In this document: piece after piece, positions 9,045-17,463 of the stretch
Layout of the letters: the number at the start of each line of letters is the position of its first letter
Position numbering within the stretch: position 1 is the stretch's first letter
Assembly: GCF_030323865.1 (NCBI RefSeq)
Contig: NZ_CP066362.1
Location: 1,860,001-1,924,000 of the forward strand
Length of the DNA stretch: 64,000 bases
Direction of reading: 5' to 3'
Origin: Pseudarthrobacter defluvii
GTDB lineage: Bacteria > Actinomycetota > Actinomycetes > Actinomycetales > Micrococcaceae
The notes under the pieces: model-generated
Told to the model about the DNA's origin: nothing
Seen by the model: the letters and a program-made list of their open reading frames with translations, nothing else
The model's database searches: none
Translations under genes and position numbers: made by a program

Positions 9045-9068
9045 TAGTTACCGCCGAGTAGTTAACCG
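9045..9068. promoter_or_regulatory. Direct repeat TAGTTA(A)CCG, candidate operator
   Basis: TAGTTACCG at 9045-9053 is repeated as TAGTTAACCG at 9059-9068, 14 bases apart. It lies 42-65 bases upstream of the secreted DUF6454-like gene. The arrangement suits a regulator binding to direct repeats. No function is known. Confidence 0.35.
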
Positions 9069-9224
9069 CTGGCTGCAGCGTGATGAACGGAAGATGGCGA
9101 ACCGGGAGCGCTTTTTTCAGGAGTCACCAAGCGGCTTTTGGGATACCGAGGACGTCTCCTCGTTTATCACGTGCCCCGATTCGACGGGGTAGAACTGCTA
9201 GGCCGCTCCCAATTAATGTCCGCG

Positions 9225-9246
9225 GTTCAGGTTCCGTTCATTGTCC
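9225..9246. promoter_or_regulatory. Candidate PHO box (two 11-nt direct repeats)
   Basis: GTTCAGGTTCC is followed directly by GTTCATTGTCC. PhoP of Streptomyces and relatives binds tandem 11-nt repeats beginning G(G/T)TCA. The site lies about 40-60 bases upstream of the PHP-domain gene and in the same intergenic region as the phosphoesterase run. Phosphate-starvation control is inference. Confidence 0.42.
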
Positions 9247-9285
9247 CGGCGCCCCGGGTTAAGTCCGCATGATGAGACTCAGGCG

Positions 9286-10848
9286 GTGACTTCACCATGT
9301 AAAGCCCATGAGGGCGAAAGTGTTTCCTTGTCCGCTTCCCGCCGCGGTTTCCTGGCCGCGGCCCTTGCCGGTGCTGCGGTGACGTTGGCGCCGATGTCGT
9401 TTGCGGCCGCAGATACCGGCACCAGCAAGACCCAGACCATCACCGGCCATCTGGACCCTGGCGCTGCTGACTTTGTGTACCTGCCGGTGCAGGTACCTGC
9501 CGGGGTCAACAAGATCAGCGTCTCCTACAGCTACAGCAAGCCAGCGGTCGCTGCAGGGCTGCTGTCCAATTCCTGCGACATCGGGATCTTCGATGAGAAG
9601 GGCACCGACCTGGCCGGCAAGGGTTTTCGCGGCTGGTCCGGCGGATTCCGGACCGAATTCTTCATCAGTGCCGCCGAGGCCACGCCCGGCTATCTTCCCG
9701 GTCCTGTCGGTAAGGGCACCTGGAACATCGCGTTGGGGCCCTACCAGGTGGCCGAACAGGGCATGGACTACACCGTGAACGTCACTCTCGACTACGGGCC
9801 CGACGGCAAGCCGTTCCAGCCGCAGTACCCGCCAAAGCAGGTCAAAGGCCGGGGAGCCGGGTGGTATCGGGGCGATGCCCACCTGCACACCATCTACTCT
9901 GACGGCAAGCGCACCCCGGCCGAGGTCGCAGCGGGAGCGCGCACGGCGAAGCTCGATTTCATGATCAGCACGGACCACAACACCCCGGCCTCCCACGGTG
10001 TCTGGGGTCCGCTGGCCGGTGATGACCTGCTCATCCTCACTGGTGAGGAAGTCACCACCCGCAACGGCCACTACCTGGCGCTCGGTATCGAGGCCGGGGA
10101 CTGGATCGACTGGCGTTACCGGGCCCGGGACAAGGGCTTCGAACAGGAAGCCCAGCACATCCACGCCTCCGGCGGCCTTGTCGTCCCGGCGCACCCTTAC
10201 TGCCCGTATGTCGCGTGCCGCTGGAAGTTCGGCTATGACGACGCCGACGCCGTCGAAGTGTGGACGGGCCCGTGGACCGCGGACGACGAGTACGCGATCA
10301 ATACCTGGGACGGCATGCTCGCCCATTCCGTGCGCACGGGGTCGCGCTGGGTTCCGGCCATGGGCAACAGCGACGCCCACAGCGCACCCCAGGTCATCGG
10401 CCTGCCGCACAACGTCGTAAACGCCTCCGCGCTCTCCCATGACGCGGTACTGGACGGGATCCGTAACGGCCGCAGTTGGATCGCCGAATCGGCCGATATT
10501 TCCCTGGAGCTCACCGTCGCCGCCGGCGGACGCAAGGCGGGTGTCGGGGAGCGCTTGGACGTCGCCCCCGACGCGCAGGTTATCGTCAGTGTTGATGTCT
10601 CCGGCGTTCCGAATGGGGTGCTCCGGATCATCACCGATGAAGGCCAGACCCAACAGGTCACCCTCCCCGCCTCGGGCCAGGGCAGCCACAAGTGGGTCAC
10701 TACGGCCCAGCTCTCCGCGTATGTGCGTGTCGAGGTGCGTCACCCGATGGCGGACGGGACGCCCAGCAACGGCACCAACATGGGGACCACGCTGCTGCTC
10801 GGCACGATGGCAGCCCTCACCAATCCGATCTTCCTCGGCAAGAACTAG
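9286..10848 (+). CDS. Tat-exported CehA/McbA-type PHP metallohydrolase
   Basis: This protein of about 520 residues has a twin-arginine signal (SASRRGFLAAALAGAA). It has an N-terminal beta domain, then a PHP domain with metal-binding motifs GDAHLHTIYSDGKRTP, STDHNTP, ILTGEEVTT, VPAHPYCPY and GNSDAHSAPQ. Relatives include CehA and McbA carbaryl hydrolases and many PHP phosphoesterases. The start is uncertain. I give the GTG at 9286; a TTG at 9328, just before the twin arginines, is also possible. Its setting beside two secreted phosphoesterases suggests extracytoplasmic phosphoester hydrolysis. A strong terminator follows. Confidence 0.85.
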   Translation: MTSPCKAHEGESVSLSASRRGFLAAALAGAAVTLAPMSFAAADTGTSKTQTITGHLDPGAADFVYLPVQVPAGVNKISVSYSYSKPAVAAGLLSNSCDIGIFDEKGTDLAGKGFRGWSGGFRTEFFISAAEATPGYLPGPVGKGTWNIALGPYQVAEQGMDYTVNVTLDYGPDGKPFQPQYPPKQVKGRGAGWYRGDAHLHTIYSDGKRTPAEVAAGARTAKLDFMISTDHNTPASHGVWGPLAGDDLLILTGEEVTTRNGHYLALGIEAGDWIDWRYRARDKGFEQEAQHIHASGGLVVPAHPYCPYVACRWKFGYDDADAVEVWTGPWTADDEYAINTWDGMLAHSVRTGSRWVPAMGNSDAHSAPQVIGLPHNVVNASALSHDAVLDGIRNGRSWIAESADISLELTVAAGGRKAGVGERLDVAPDAQVIVSVDVSGVPNGVLRIITDEGQTQQVTLPASGQGSHKWVTTAQLSAYVRVEVRHPMADGTPSNGTNMGTTLLLGTMAALTNPIFLGKN

Positions 10849-10866
10849 CAGGCCAATTGGCAGCAA

Positions 10867-10902
10867 CCCGGGCAGGCGCCTCCCAATGCCTGCCCGGGTT
10901 TT
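10867..10902 (+). terminator. Rho-independent terminator after the PHP gene
   Basis: A perfect 11-bp stem (CCCGGGCAGGC with GCCTGCCCGGG, 10-base loop) is followed by TTTT. It starts 18 bases after the stop codon. Confidence 0.88.
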
Positions 10903-10926
10903 GCGCGCCCGGTGCCGCACAGCGCA

Positions 10927-10956
10927 TTGACCCTGAGTCTTTCGCCCACATATAGT
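10927..10956 (+). promoter_or_regulatory. Sigma-70-like promoter for the epimerase
   Basis: TTGACC at 10927-10932 and TATAGT at 10951-10956 are separated by 18 bases in an AT-rich island. The epimerase start lies about 120 bases downstream, leaving a long leader. Confidence 0.6.
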
Positions 10957-11077
10957 TCAGAAAATAAACTAAGAAGGTTGCATGGGGTTATCGGCGGGGC
11001 CGGCGAGGGCACCTGTTGAAGCTTCCGGGCACGTACTCACTCTGTATAAGCACTGCAGTACCGATCCAGGAGACATT

Positions 11078-11962
11078 ATGAAGGTCCTCATCACTGGTGC
11101 CCATGGAAAGGTCGGTCGCGCAGCTACCCAGGCAATGATCGATGCCGGGCACGAGGTGCTCACTACAGACCTCACGCGTCCCGGCTTTGAGCGCAAGCCT
11201 GAAGGCGCGCCAAAGTACATGATGGCGGATCTCAGTGATGCAGGGGAAGCCTACTCCGTCGTCCGCGGGGTGGACGCAGTCGTACACATTGCGGCGATCC
11301 CCGAACCCACCGGTCATCCGCCCCACGTCGTATTCCAGACCAATCTCATGGCGACCTTCAATGTTCTTGAGGCCGCCATACGATTTGGCGTAAAGCGGTT
11401 CGTTTACATCTCCAGCGAGACTGTCCCCGGGTTCTTCTTTCCCGAACGTGATTTCCTCCCTGAGTATGCACCTGTTGACGAGGAGCATCCGATCCACCCG
11501 CAGGACCCCTACGCTCTTTCCAAGCACTTCGGCGAGCAGCTCATGGACGCCGCAGTCGCCCGCTCTGACATTCAGTGCATCTCCATTCGGCCCAGCTGGG
11601 TGCAGTTCGAGGGCAATTACGAGACAAATCTCGGACCGCAGGTCCGGGACGCGTCCGTCCTCAGCCCCAATCTATGGAGCTACGTCGACGTCTACGATCT
11701 CGCCGACGCCATCGTGCTGGCAACCGAATCGGACCTCCCCGGACACGAGGTCTTTTACATTGCTTCCCCGGATAATGTGGGTGGCTACGACTTCGCGGAG
11801 ATCCTGAATAAGTACTACGGTGACAAGATCGAATTGCGCGGCCTTGACCGTGCCGACGCTTCGGGCATCTCGAGCGCGAAAGCCCAACGAATGCTCGGCT
11901 GGACGCCCAAGCGGTCCTGGCGCGACTACCTCGACGCCGAAGGACACATGATCAACCCCTAA
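11078..11962 (+). CDS. NAD-dependent epimerase/dehydratase
   Basis: This 294-residue extended SDR has the N-terminal nucleotide-binding motif VLITGAHGKVGRAA (residues 3-16). It also has an acidic residue after strand 2 (TTDLTRPG), VHIAAIP, the catalytic Ser in VYISSET and YALSK (Tyr-x-x-x-Lys). The C-terminal YVDVYDLADAIVLA is typical of sugar epimerases or dehydrogenases such as uronate dehydrogenase-like enzymes. GGAG upstream of the ATG at 11078 sets the start; upstream codons in the same frame lack a ribosome site. It stands alone behind its own promoter. The substrate is unknown. Confidence 0.9.
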   Translation: MKVLITGAHGKVGRAATQAMIDAGHEVLTTDLTRPGFERKPEGAPKYMMADLSDAGEAYSVVRGVDAVVHIAAIPEPTGHPPHVVFQTNLMATFNVLEAAIRFGVKRFVYISSETVPGFFFPERDFLPEYAPVDEEHPIHPQDPYALSKHFGEQLMDAAVARSDIQCISIRPSWVQFEGNYETNLGPQVRDASVLSPNLWSYVDVYDLADAIVLATESDLPGHEVFYIASPDNVGGYDFAEILNKYYGDKIELRGLDRADASGISSAKAQRMLGWTPKRSWRDYLDAEGHMINP

Positions 11963-12001
11963 CAGTCCCAGCCGGGGAAGTTGTGCCCCTGAGGGTGAAG
12001 G

Positions 12002-13000
12002 TCACCATGGAGAAATCGGGACTGTTCCGACGCGCCGCCCCTCGTTATCGCTCAGGTGCCCCATCCGCTTGGGCGTGCTCAGCGCGACCATCCGGTCCAG
12101 CACCGTCAGGGAAGGAAAGCTGTTGCTTGTCCTCGCCTCCAGCCGTTGCAGCTCTCCGAGGTCGCGAACCCAGAAAGTGGAGTAGATGTTGGCCGCCCCG
12201 GTCACAGCGGCCACGAAGCGGCACTCCGGCCAGGCGGCGAGGTTCTGGCAGATCCGGTCCAGGTCCGCGGCGGGCGCCTGCGCCAGCAGCGACGCCTGGA
12301 TGGGCCATCCCGCCAGAGGGTGGGCTATTTCGCAGCGGAATGCGACGATTCCGGAGGACATGAGCCTACCCAGGCGACGTCTGGCGGTCGCCGTACTTGT
12401 TCCCGTCAACCCGGACAGTTCAGCCCATCCGAGCCGCCCATCCTGGGCCAAGTGTTCAAGCAGGGATCGATCCAACCCGTCAAGATCGATGGCGTGCTGG
12501 CCCCGGGGGAGGGACATCGTGCTCTTAGCCAACACGTTGAGCTGCCCCTGGTCCAGGGACCGAAGCCTCCACCGGCTGCCCTCGAGGTACAACGACGTCG
12601 TCAACAGGACGGATACGGAGGTAATCCCCCGCACTCCATAAACCTTGCCTGAAAGGAAACGGTCCAGTTCCCTGAGGTCCCGGGTCAGCACGTCGCAGTT
12701 GATGTCGTGGCCTCCCGTGGCCACCTCAATCGTGGCCGCTTCCGGGCACCCCGCCAGTTTCTCCACCACATGCGACCGTTCCCGCGGATCGGAGCGAATC
12801 ATGACGTAGGCGATGCACCGGCTGCGGCTGAACTCCCGGCCGAACGAGGCAGTTACCCAGGCGAGGCCTGCGGACGACAACCGGTCCCAGCGACGTGCCA
12901 GTGTGGTCGCGGTGCTCCCCAGCGGCCGGGCAAGATCGACCCAACTTGCCCGCGGCCGCAACTGCAGTGCATTCACGAGGGCCAGGTCCAGCTCATCCAT
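12002..13000 (-). CDS. Two-domain Lrp/AsnC-type transcriptional regulator
   Basis: This regulator of about 332 residues has a duplicated Lrp module. Each copy has an N-terminal HTH (MDELDLALVNALQLRPRASW and later LDRSLLEHLAQDGRLGWAEL) and a RAM-like ligand domain (IEVATGGHDINCDVL; FVAAVTGAANIYSTFW). The ATG at 13000 has CAGGA about ten bases upstream. A longer frame starting at 13063 is possible, but that ATG has no ribosome site. It diverges from the M20 hydrolase and the solute-binding lipoprotein, which are its likely targets. The effector is probably an amino acid or derivative (inference). Confidence 0.85.
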   Translation of the reverse strand: MDELDLALVNALQLRPRASWVDLARPLGSTATTLARRWDRLSSAGLAWVTASFGREFSRSRCIAYVMIRSDPRERSHVVEKLAGCPEAATIEVATGGHDINCDVLTRDLRELDRFLSGKVYGVRGITSVSVLLTTSLYLEGSRWRLRSLDQGQLNVLAKSTMSLPRGQHAIDLDGLDRSLLEHLAQDGRLGWAELSGLTGTSTATARRRLGRLMSSGIVAFRCEIAHPLAGWPIQASLLAQAPAADLDRICQNLAAWPECRFVAAVTGAANIYSTFWVRDLGELQRLEARTSNSFPSLTVLDRMVALSTPKRMGHLSDNEGRRVGTVPISPW

Positions 13001-13071
13001 GTTGGCCGAATCCTGCAAACTGGGCCGCTCAACGTCGGATTCTTTCAATTCTGGCGGCCGCATGCACCAAG

Positions 13072-13087
13072 TGTCACATATTTAACA
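13072..13087. promoter_or_regulatory. Imperfect palindrome, candidate Lrp/AsnC operator
   Basis: TGTCACATATTTAACA matches its reverse complement at 12 of 16 positions and is the only AT-rich patch in the gap between the regulator and the M20 gene. Lrp-family sites are typically AT-rich and palindromic. Confidence 0.38.
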
Positions 13088-13165
13088 AAGCCTCCGCCGG
13101 CTTTCCCGTTTCCTGCTCACCGGAACGCGGGATCGCCGTCGAAACGACCCTGAACCTTTGAAAGT

Positions 13166-14410
13166 TTGGTTGCTTTGACCGTCTCTGAAACCCGATCAAC
13201 GTCCCGCGCACAGGAAATGGCCTCACGGATTGCGGGCGACCTGTCCAGCTTTCGGCGTGAGCTGCACCGTATTCCGGAACTGGGCAACGACCTTCCACTC
13301 ACCCAGCAAAGGGTGCTGGCTGAGCTCGACGGCCTTGGGCTCGAAATCACCACCGGAAAGAAGCATTCCTCCATCACAGCGGTCTTGCGCGGAGAGGGCC
13401 GCCCGGTCAATGGACCCAAGCCCGTCGTCTTGTTGCGTGCCGATATGGACGCCCTTCCGGTCACGGAAGAGAACGATCTGGCCTACAAATCGACTCACAA
13501 GGGGCTGATGCATGCGTGTGGCCACGACATGCACGCGGCCGGGCTGCTGGGCGCCGTCCGCATTCTGCACTCGCTCAAGGCGGAACTGGCCGGCGACGTC
13601 GTCTTCATGTTCCAGCCAGGCGAAGAAGGACCCGGCGGTGCCCGGCCCATGATTGAAGAAGGCGTATTGACGGCGGCGGGCCGGCGCGCGGATGCTGCTT
13701 TCGGCCTTCACGTCTTCTCTGCCAGCCAGCCGAACGGCACCTGGTTCGGGCGCCCCGGCCCGCAGATGGCCGCCGTCGATGACCTATCTGTCCGTTTCAC
13801 AGGGGCAGGTGGACACGGCTCCCAGCCGCATGAGGCCAACGATCCGATCCCGGCGCTGTGCGAGGCGGTGACAGCACTTCAGACCATGGTGACAAGGGCC
13901 TTCGACGTGTTCGATCCGGTCGTCCTTACCGTCGGGAAGATCGCTGGCGGGACACGGGAAAACATCATTCCCGACCACGCGGTGTTTGAGGCCACCGTCC
14001 GCAGTTTCAGCGCGTCATCGCGGGCGAGCATCAAGGAAAGGAGCGTCCGCCTGATCGAGGGGATTGCCGCCGCGCACGGGCTGCAGGCCTCCGTCGATTA
14101 CCAGGAGCTGTACCCCGCTACCGTGAACGCCCCCGATGAGTACGACCTCGCCCGTCGGACCATTGTGGACTTATTTGGTGAAGGCCGTTATCGGACCATG
14201 GCGAATCCGATGCCCGGTGCAGAGGATTTCTCCTTCATCGCCAACGAGGTGCCCAGCGCCTTCCTGTTCCTGAGCGCCTGCGCCCACGAGGACCCTGCCC
14301 TTGCAGGATCCAACCACTCGCCGCTCGCACTCTTTGATGACGCCGTGCTCCCTGACGCAGCTTCCTGGCTGGCGGAAGTGGCCATCCGTCGCATCAACCA
14401 AGGAGTCTAG
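13166..14410 (+). CDS. M20 family amidohydrolase/carboxypeptidase
   Basis: This 414-residue zinc hydrolase resembles IAA-amino-acid and hippurate hydrolases. Motifs in order are RRELHRIPELGND, LLRADMDALPV, HACGHDMHAAGLLGA (metal His/Asp), FQPGEEGPGGARPMIEEG (catalytic Glu), the dimerisation domain with GAGGHGSQPH and GGTRENIIPDHA, and the late MPGAEDFSF and NHSP. It removes an acyl or amino group from N-acyl amino acids. The start is uncertain: TTG at 13166 is given, and TTG at 13175 or ATG at 13217 are alternatives. A solute-binding lipoprotein follows within 91 bases, suggesting uptake and hydrolysis of the same substrate. Confidence 0.9.
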   Translation: MVALTVSETRSTSRAQEMASRIAGDLSSFRRELHRIPELGNDLPLTQQRVLAELDGLGLEITTGKKHSSITAVLRGEGRPVNGPKPVVLLRADMDALPVTEENDLAYKSTHKGLMHACGHDMHAAGLLGAVRILHSLKAELAGDVVFMFQPGEEGPGGARPMIEEGVLTAAGRRADAAFGLHVFSASQPNGTWFGRPGPQMAAVDDLSVRFTGAGGHGSQPHEANDPIPALCEAVTALQTMVTRAFDVFDPVVLTVGKIAGGTRENIIPDHAVFEATVRSFSASSRASIKERSVRLIEGIAAAHGLQASVDYQELYPATVNAPDEYDLARRTIVDLFGEGRYRTMANPMPGAEDFSFIANEVPSAFLFLSACAHEDPALAGSNHSPLALFDDAVLPDAASWLAEVAIRRINQGV

Positions 14411-14501
14411 GGGCAGCTTCATGGGGCTGTTGACCGCGAAGGTCTCCCGGTTCCCACTTGCCCGCCGTTTCGCCGTTCCCAGAAATAAAGGTAGCAAAGC
14501 C

Positions 14502-15434
14502 ATGGATATGAAGAAATTGAAGACCACTAAGGCCACGGCTCTTGTGGCCGCCGGCCTGATCGCGCTCACGGGATGTACCTCCGCCTCCGAGGCAGGCGGC
14601 ACGAGCCAGCCTTCCGGCGCGGCAACTTTCGACCCGGCAAGTGTGTCGAAGGACGATGCCCTGGCAGCGCTGGTGCCGGACAAAATCAAGAGCAAGGGAA
14701 CCTTGGTGGTCGGCTCGGATACCACCTACGCCCCGGCGGAATTCCTTGCGGCCTCCGACGGCCAGACAGCGGTGGGCTACGACATCGACATCGCGAAAGC
14801 CATCGGTGCAACCCTGGGCCTGAAGGTGGAGGTACAGACCTCGGGGTTCGACGGCATACTTCCTGCCCTCGGCCCGAAATACGATCTTGGCGTCTCGTCC
14901 TTCTTCATCACCAAGGAACGGAGCAAGGCGGCGAACTTCGTCAGCTATTTCCAGGCCGGCACCCAGTGGGCGACCCAAAAAGGCAACCCAAAGAACGTCA
15001 ACCTTGACGATCTGTGCGGTAAGCCTGTGAGCGTCCAGACAGGCACCTTCCAGGAAGACCCGGATATTTCCGGCCGCAGCGCCAAGTGCGTGGCGGCAGG
15101 AAAACCCCCTATCGAAGTCGTGTCATTGAAGAACCAAACCGACGTCGCCACCCGCCTCGTTACCGGTGGCGTGGAGTCGATGGCAGCAGGGTCGATCACG
15201 ACGGCGTACGCCATCGCCCAATCTGACGGCAAGCTGCAGACGCTGGGAGACGTATACGGTGCTTCACCGGTGGGTATCGCCGTTGCCAAGGATGACCTGC
15301 CGCTGGCAGACGCTGTCGCCCAGGCGATGAACAAGCTCATCAAGGACGGCTCATACAAGAAGATCCTCGACGCCTGGGGCACAGGTACCGGATCCATCGA
15401 AAAGGCGGAAGTCAATCCCCAGGTCAACAAATAG
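14502..15434 (+). CDS. Family 3 solute-binding lipoprotein (amino-acid ABC type)
   Basis: This 310-residue lipoprotein has lipobox ALTGC (Cys near residue 25). The mature part is a type II periplasmic-binding fold: GTLVVGSDTTYAPAEF, VGYDIDIAKAIGATLGLK, FDGILPALGPKYDLGVSSFFIT and a final GSYKKILDAWG. These are hallmarks of SBP_bac_3 amino-acid receptors. AAAGG lies about ten bases before the ATG. No permease or ATPase gene is adjacent, so it must work with a transporter encoded elsewhere. It probably binds the substrate or product of the M20 hydrolase upstream. A terminator follows. Confidence 0.9.
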   Translation: MDMKKLKTTKATALVAAGLIALTGCTSASEAGGTSQPSGAATFDPASVSKDDALAALVPDKIKSKGTLVVGSDTTYAPAEFLAASDGQTAVGYDIDIAKAIGATLGLKVEVQTSGFDGILPALGPKYDLGVSSFFITKERSKAANFVSYFQAGTQWATQKGNPKNVNLDDLCGKPVSVQTGTFQEDPDISGRSAKCVAAGKPPIEVVSLKNQTDVATRLVTGGVESMAAGSITTAYAIAQSDGKLQTLGDVYGASPVGIAVAKDDLPLADAVAQAMNKLIKDGSYKKILDAWGTGTGSIEKAEVNPQVNK

Positions 15435-15449
15435 ATCGCGAGGGTAGGG

Positions 15450-15483
15450 GAGGCCGGCGCTGTCAGGCGCCGGCCTCGTCTTC
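15450..15483 (+). terminator. Terminator after the solute-binding protein
   Basis: The stem GAGGCCGGCGC pairs perfectly with GCGCCGGCCTC (11 bp, 6-base loop TGTCAG) and is followed by GTCTT. The T-run is short. Confidence 0.7.
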
Positions 15484-15554
15484 GCCGGACCACTCAGTAG
15501 ATTCTTGGAAGGGACACCCGCGCACGAGACGCTGTAAGGCCGTCAGCGGGCTGG

Positions 15555-16055
15555 TCAGGACCGACTCGCATCACTTGCCGCCAGGTGCTCGGCGATCCGC
15601 TTGATCGTGGCGAGCGTTTTCGGGATGCCGTCCAGCGCCTGCTGCGTTCGGTCGGTGATCTCAGTGGATGCTCTGTCGCCGAACTTTTCCTCGAACATTG
15701 CGATCCCGGCTGGCAGAAAGTGCCACGACTCGGTCAGCGTCGTCCCGGTTTCTGCCGGCGTCAGGGTAAAGCCCCAGCGGACGTAGCTGCCACCCACTAT
15801 CCAGGCGAATTCCCGGCCGCGCTCGGCAGCGACCACCTGCGACCGGGTTTCCCAGGTGCGGTGCGGGAGCTCATTGCGCCCAGTGAACCAGGCACCAACC
15901 TGTCCTGCGCTGGCCTCGTCGTCCCACCAGCACGAGGTACAAACCGGGCTCCACTCGCCCGTGCGGCTGATGTCGGAAACCAGGTCGTACAGCGTCGTGG
16001 CCGAAGCCTGGACCGTGACGGACTCCTGGTGATGGCGGGTGCTTGCCGTATTCAT
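15555..16055 (-). CDS. SRPBCC (START-like) protein
   Basis: This 166-residue protein is of the polyketide cyclase/START-like type. It has an N-terminal strand (ESVTVQASATTLYDLVSDISRTGEW), a Cys-containing SPVCTSCWWDD loop, and a long C-terminal helix (LDGIPKTLATIKRIAEHLAA) that covers the hydrophobic cavity. Such proteins bind lipophilic ligands; the ligand is unknown. AGGA about eight bases upstream supports the ATG at 16055. It lies 21 bases downstream of the DsbA-like gene in the same direction and may be co-transcribed. Confidence 0.85.
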   Translation of the reverse strand: MNTASTRHHQESVTVQASATTLYDLVSDISRTGEWSPVCTSCWWDDEASAGQVGAWFTGRNELPHRTWETRSQVVAAERGREFAWIVGGSYVRWGFTLTPAETGTTLTESWHFLPAGIAMFEEKFGDRASTEITDRTQQALDGIPKTLATIKRIAEHLAASDASRS

Positions 16056-16076
16056 TCATCCATCCTTACAGATGCT

Positions 16077-16814
16077 CTATTTTTTCTGCCGTCGGCTGCC
16101 GCCGTGCCAGTCCTCTTGTTTACCGACCGTACCGGGCGTGAATCCGAGGGCAGGCAGCTGTGGCTCTTCGCGCAGGCTGCGCTTCAGTTCGGCGAATCCC
16201 GGGAAGCGGGCGAGGCCCACCACATGGTCCCACAGCTCGGCGGCCGAGTTTTCGTCCGGCAGTCGGCTGATCACCGGCCCGAAGAAGGCCACCCCGGCGG
16301 GAGGCTCAAAGTGAATGATGGGCGTTCCCACATCCTTACCGGTCAACGCCAGCGCTTCATCCGTCTCCTGACGGATCTCGCGGTCCCAAGTCTCGTCGTC
16401 GAGCGCTTCCGCCAGTGCCAGGGGCAATCCAGCATCGGCAAGGATTGGCTCCACGAACCCGCGCGTACCACGCCGCTCCCGGACTTCAACCTCGGTGCGC
16501 TGGTCCATTGGGGCTGGGGCAGTTTCGAAGATGTGTTTGCCGAACGCGGCATACAGCCCTGACATCGATTCGCGGCCATGCTCCGCACGGGCCCGGGCGG
16601 CCACCCGCAGGAGCCGGAGCCCGGCCGTGTGCCCGGCCTCGTACTCGGGCGGGAAATGCGCGTCGTAGTCAACGCTGGAGTTGACCAGACGCAGAGAGAT
16701 GAACCGCCAGTCGACGGTGTAGTCGCGCTGCGCCTGCACCTGCCGCACCCATTTGCTCGTCATCCAGGCGAAAGGGCAGACCGGGTCGAAATAGAAATTC
16801 ACATCGGCATCCAT
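16077..16814 (-). CDS. DsbA-like mycothiol-dependent reductase (Rv2466c family)
   Basis: This 245-residue thioredoxin-fold protein has an alpha-helical insertion. The N terminus NFYFDPVCPFAWMTSKWVRQV matches the mycothiol-dependent nitroreductase Rv2466c family, and the cis-Pro region is DVGTPIIHF. The active site reads CPFA, so the second Cys of CxxC is replaced by Ala and only a monothiol mechanism is possible. The ATG at 16814 has AAGG upstream; a GTG at 16844 is less likely. Mycothiol use would fit an actinobacterium (known for the family, not shown here). Confidence 0.82.
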   Translation of the reverse strand: MDADVNFYFDPVCPFAWMTSKWVRQVQAQRDYTVDWRFISLRLVNSSVDYDAHFPPEYEAGHTAGLRLLRVAARARAEHGRESMSGLYAAFGKHIFETAPAPMDQRTEVEVRERRGTRGFVEPILADAGLPLALAEALDDETWDREIRQETDEALALTGKDVGTPIIHFEPPAGVAFFGPVISRLPDENSAAELWDHVVGLARFPGFAELKRSLREEPQLPALGFTPGTVGKQEDWHGGSRRQKK

Positions 16815-16925
16815 ACCCCAGCCTTGCATTGGGGCGTAATTCACGCCTAATTAAGCGAAAATCCTGGTACCGATGCCAATGGTCTTTCCCCTTAGCGGGT
16901 GAAAATGCACCAACTCCCGGGCTGT

Positions 16926-17279
16926 TCACTGCTGGGCGTCGAGGCCCTGTCGGTCCAGCGAGAGGTAGACCGTACGGCCTTCGACGCGGGCGATCGCATC
17001 AGCGGCGGCGTAGTAGTTCTCGGCCCAGAAGTGCGGAGCCTCAATCTTGAGGTACCCCTGACGGAAGAGTTTGAGGGCCATCTCCGGCGGTACTTTCGGC
17101 TCGACCCCTACGATCGACCCAACCCCAAGGCTGATCAGCCCGTGAATCGAGGCAACCCGCTCTTGGAAGGCAGCGGCCTTCGGATCAGGGGCCCGAATGA
17201 ACTCGACCCGGCCCAGTTCCTCGCCCCGGGCATCGATGACCGACATGCCGACCTGGACCTGCTCGAGAAGATTCACCAT
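16926..17279 (-). CDS. DUF2171/PRC-barrel-like small protein
   Basis: This protein of about 117 residues opens with VGMSVIDARGEELGRVEFIR, a typical PRC-barrel or DUF2171 strand pattern. A helical middle and YLKIEAPHFWAENYYAAADAIARVEG near the C terminus follow. GAAGGAGG ends only two bases before the ATG at 17279 and five before the GTG at 17276, so either codon may be used. PRC-barrel-like proteins sit in RNA-processing or stress contexts; no function is assigned. It stands alone. Confidence 0.72.
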   Translation of the reverse strand: MVNLLEQVQVGMSVIDARGEELGRVEFIRAPDPKAAAFQERVASIHGLISLGVGSIVGVEPKVPPEMALKLFRQGYLKIEAPHFWAENYYAAADAIARVEGRTVYLSLDRQGLDAQQ

Positions 17280-17463
17280 CGCCTCCTTCAAGGACGCAGC
17301 ATGGACAGTGGTAGGGCGGAATAAAGATTAGGTCCCCTCCTGTGCCCGGGCTAGGGGCTTAGTGCCCCTTCACTTCGGCATGGTCCTGTTACTTGAGGGT
17401 GGTGAAAGGCCAAAGGGTCTCCCCACTTGAAGCTGGGAAGGAATAGAAGGAGCCGTTCCTGCC

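Noticed and set aside
9292-10920. A 542-codon open frame on the minus strand
   Set aside because: It is antisense to the PHP hydrolase, has Arg/Gly-rich low-complexity sequence and no domain.
11961-12026. AACAGTCCC and GGGACTGTT as a terminator stem
   Set aside because: The arms are 48 bases apart with no T-run; likely chance.
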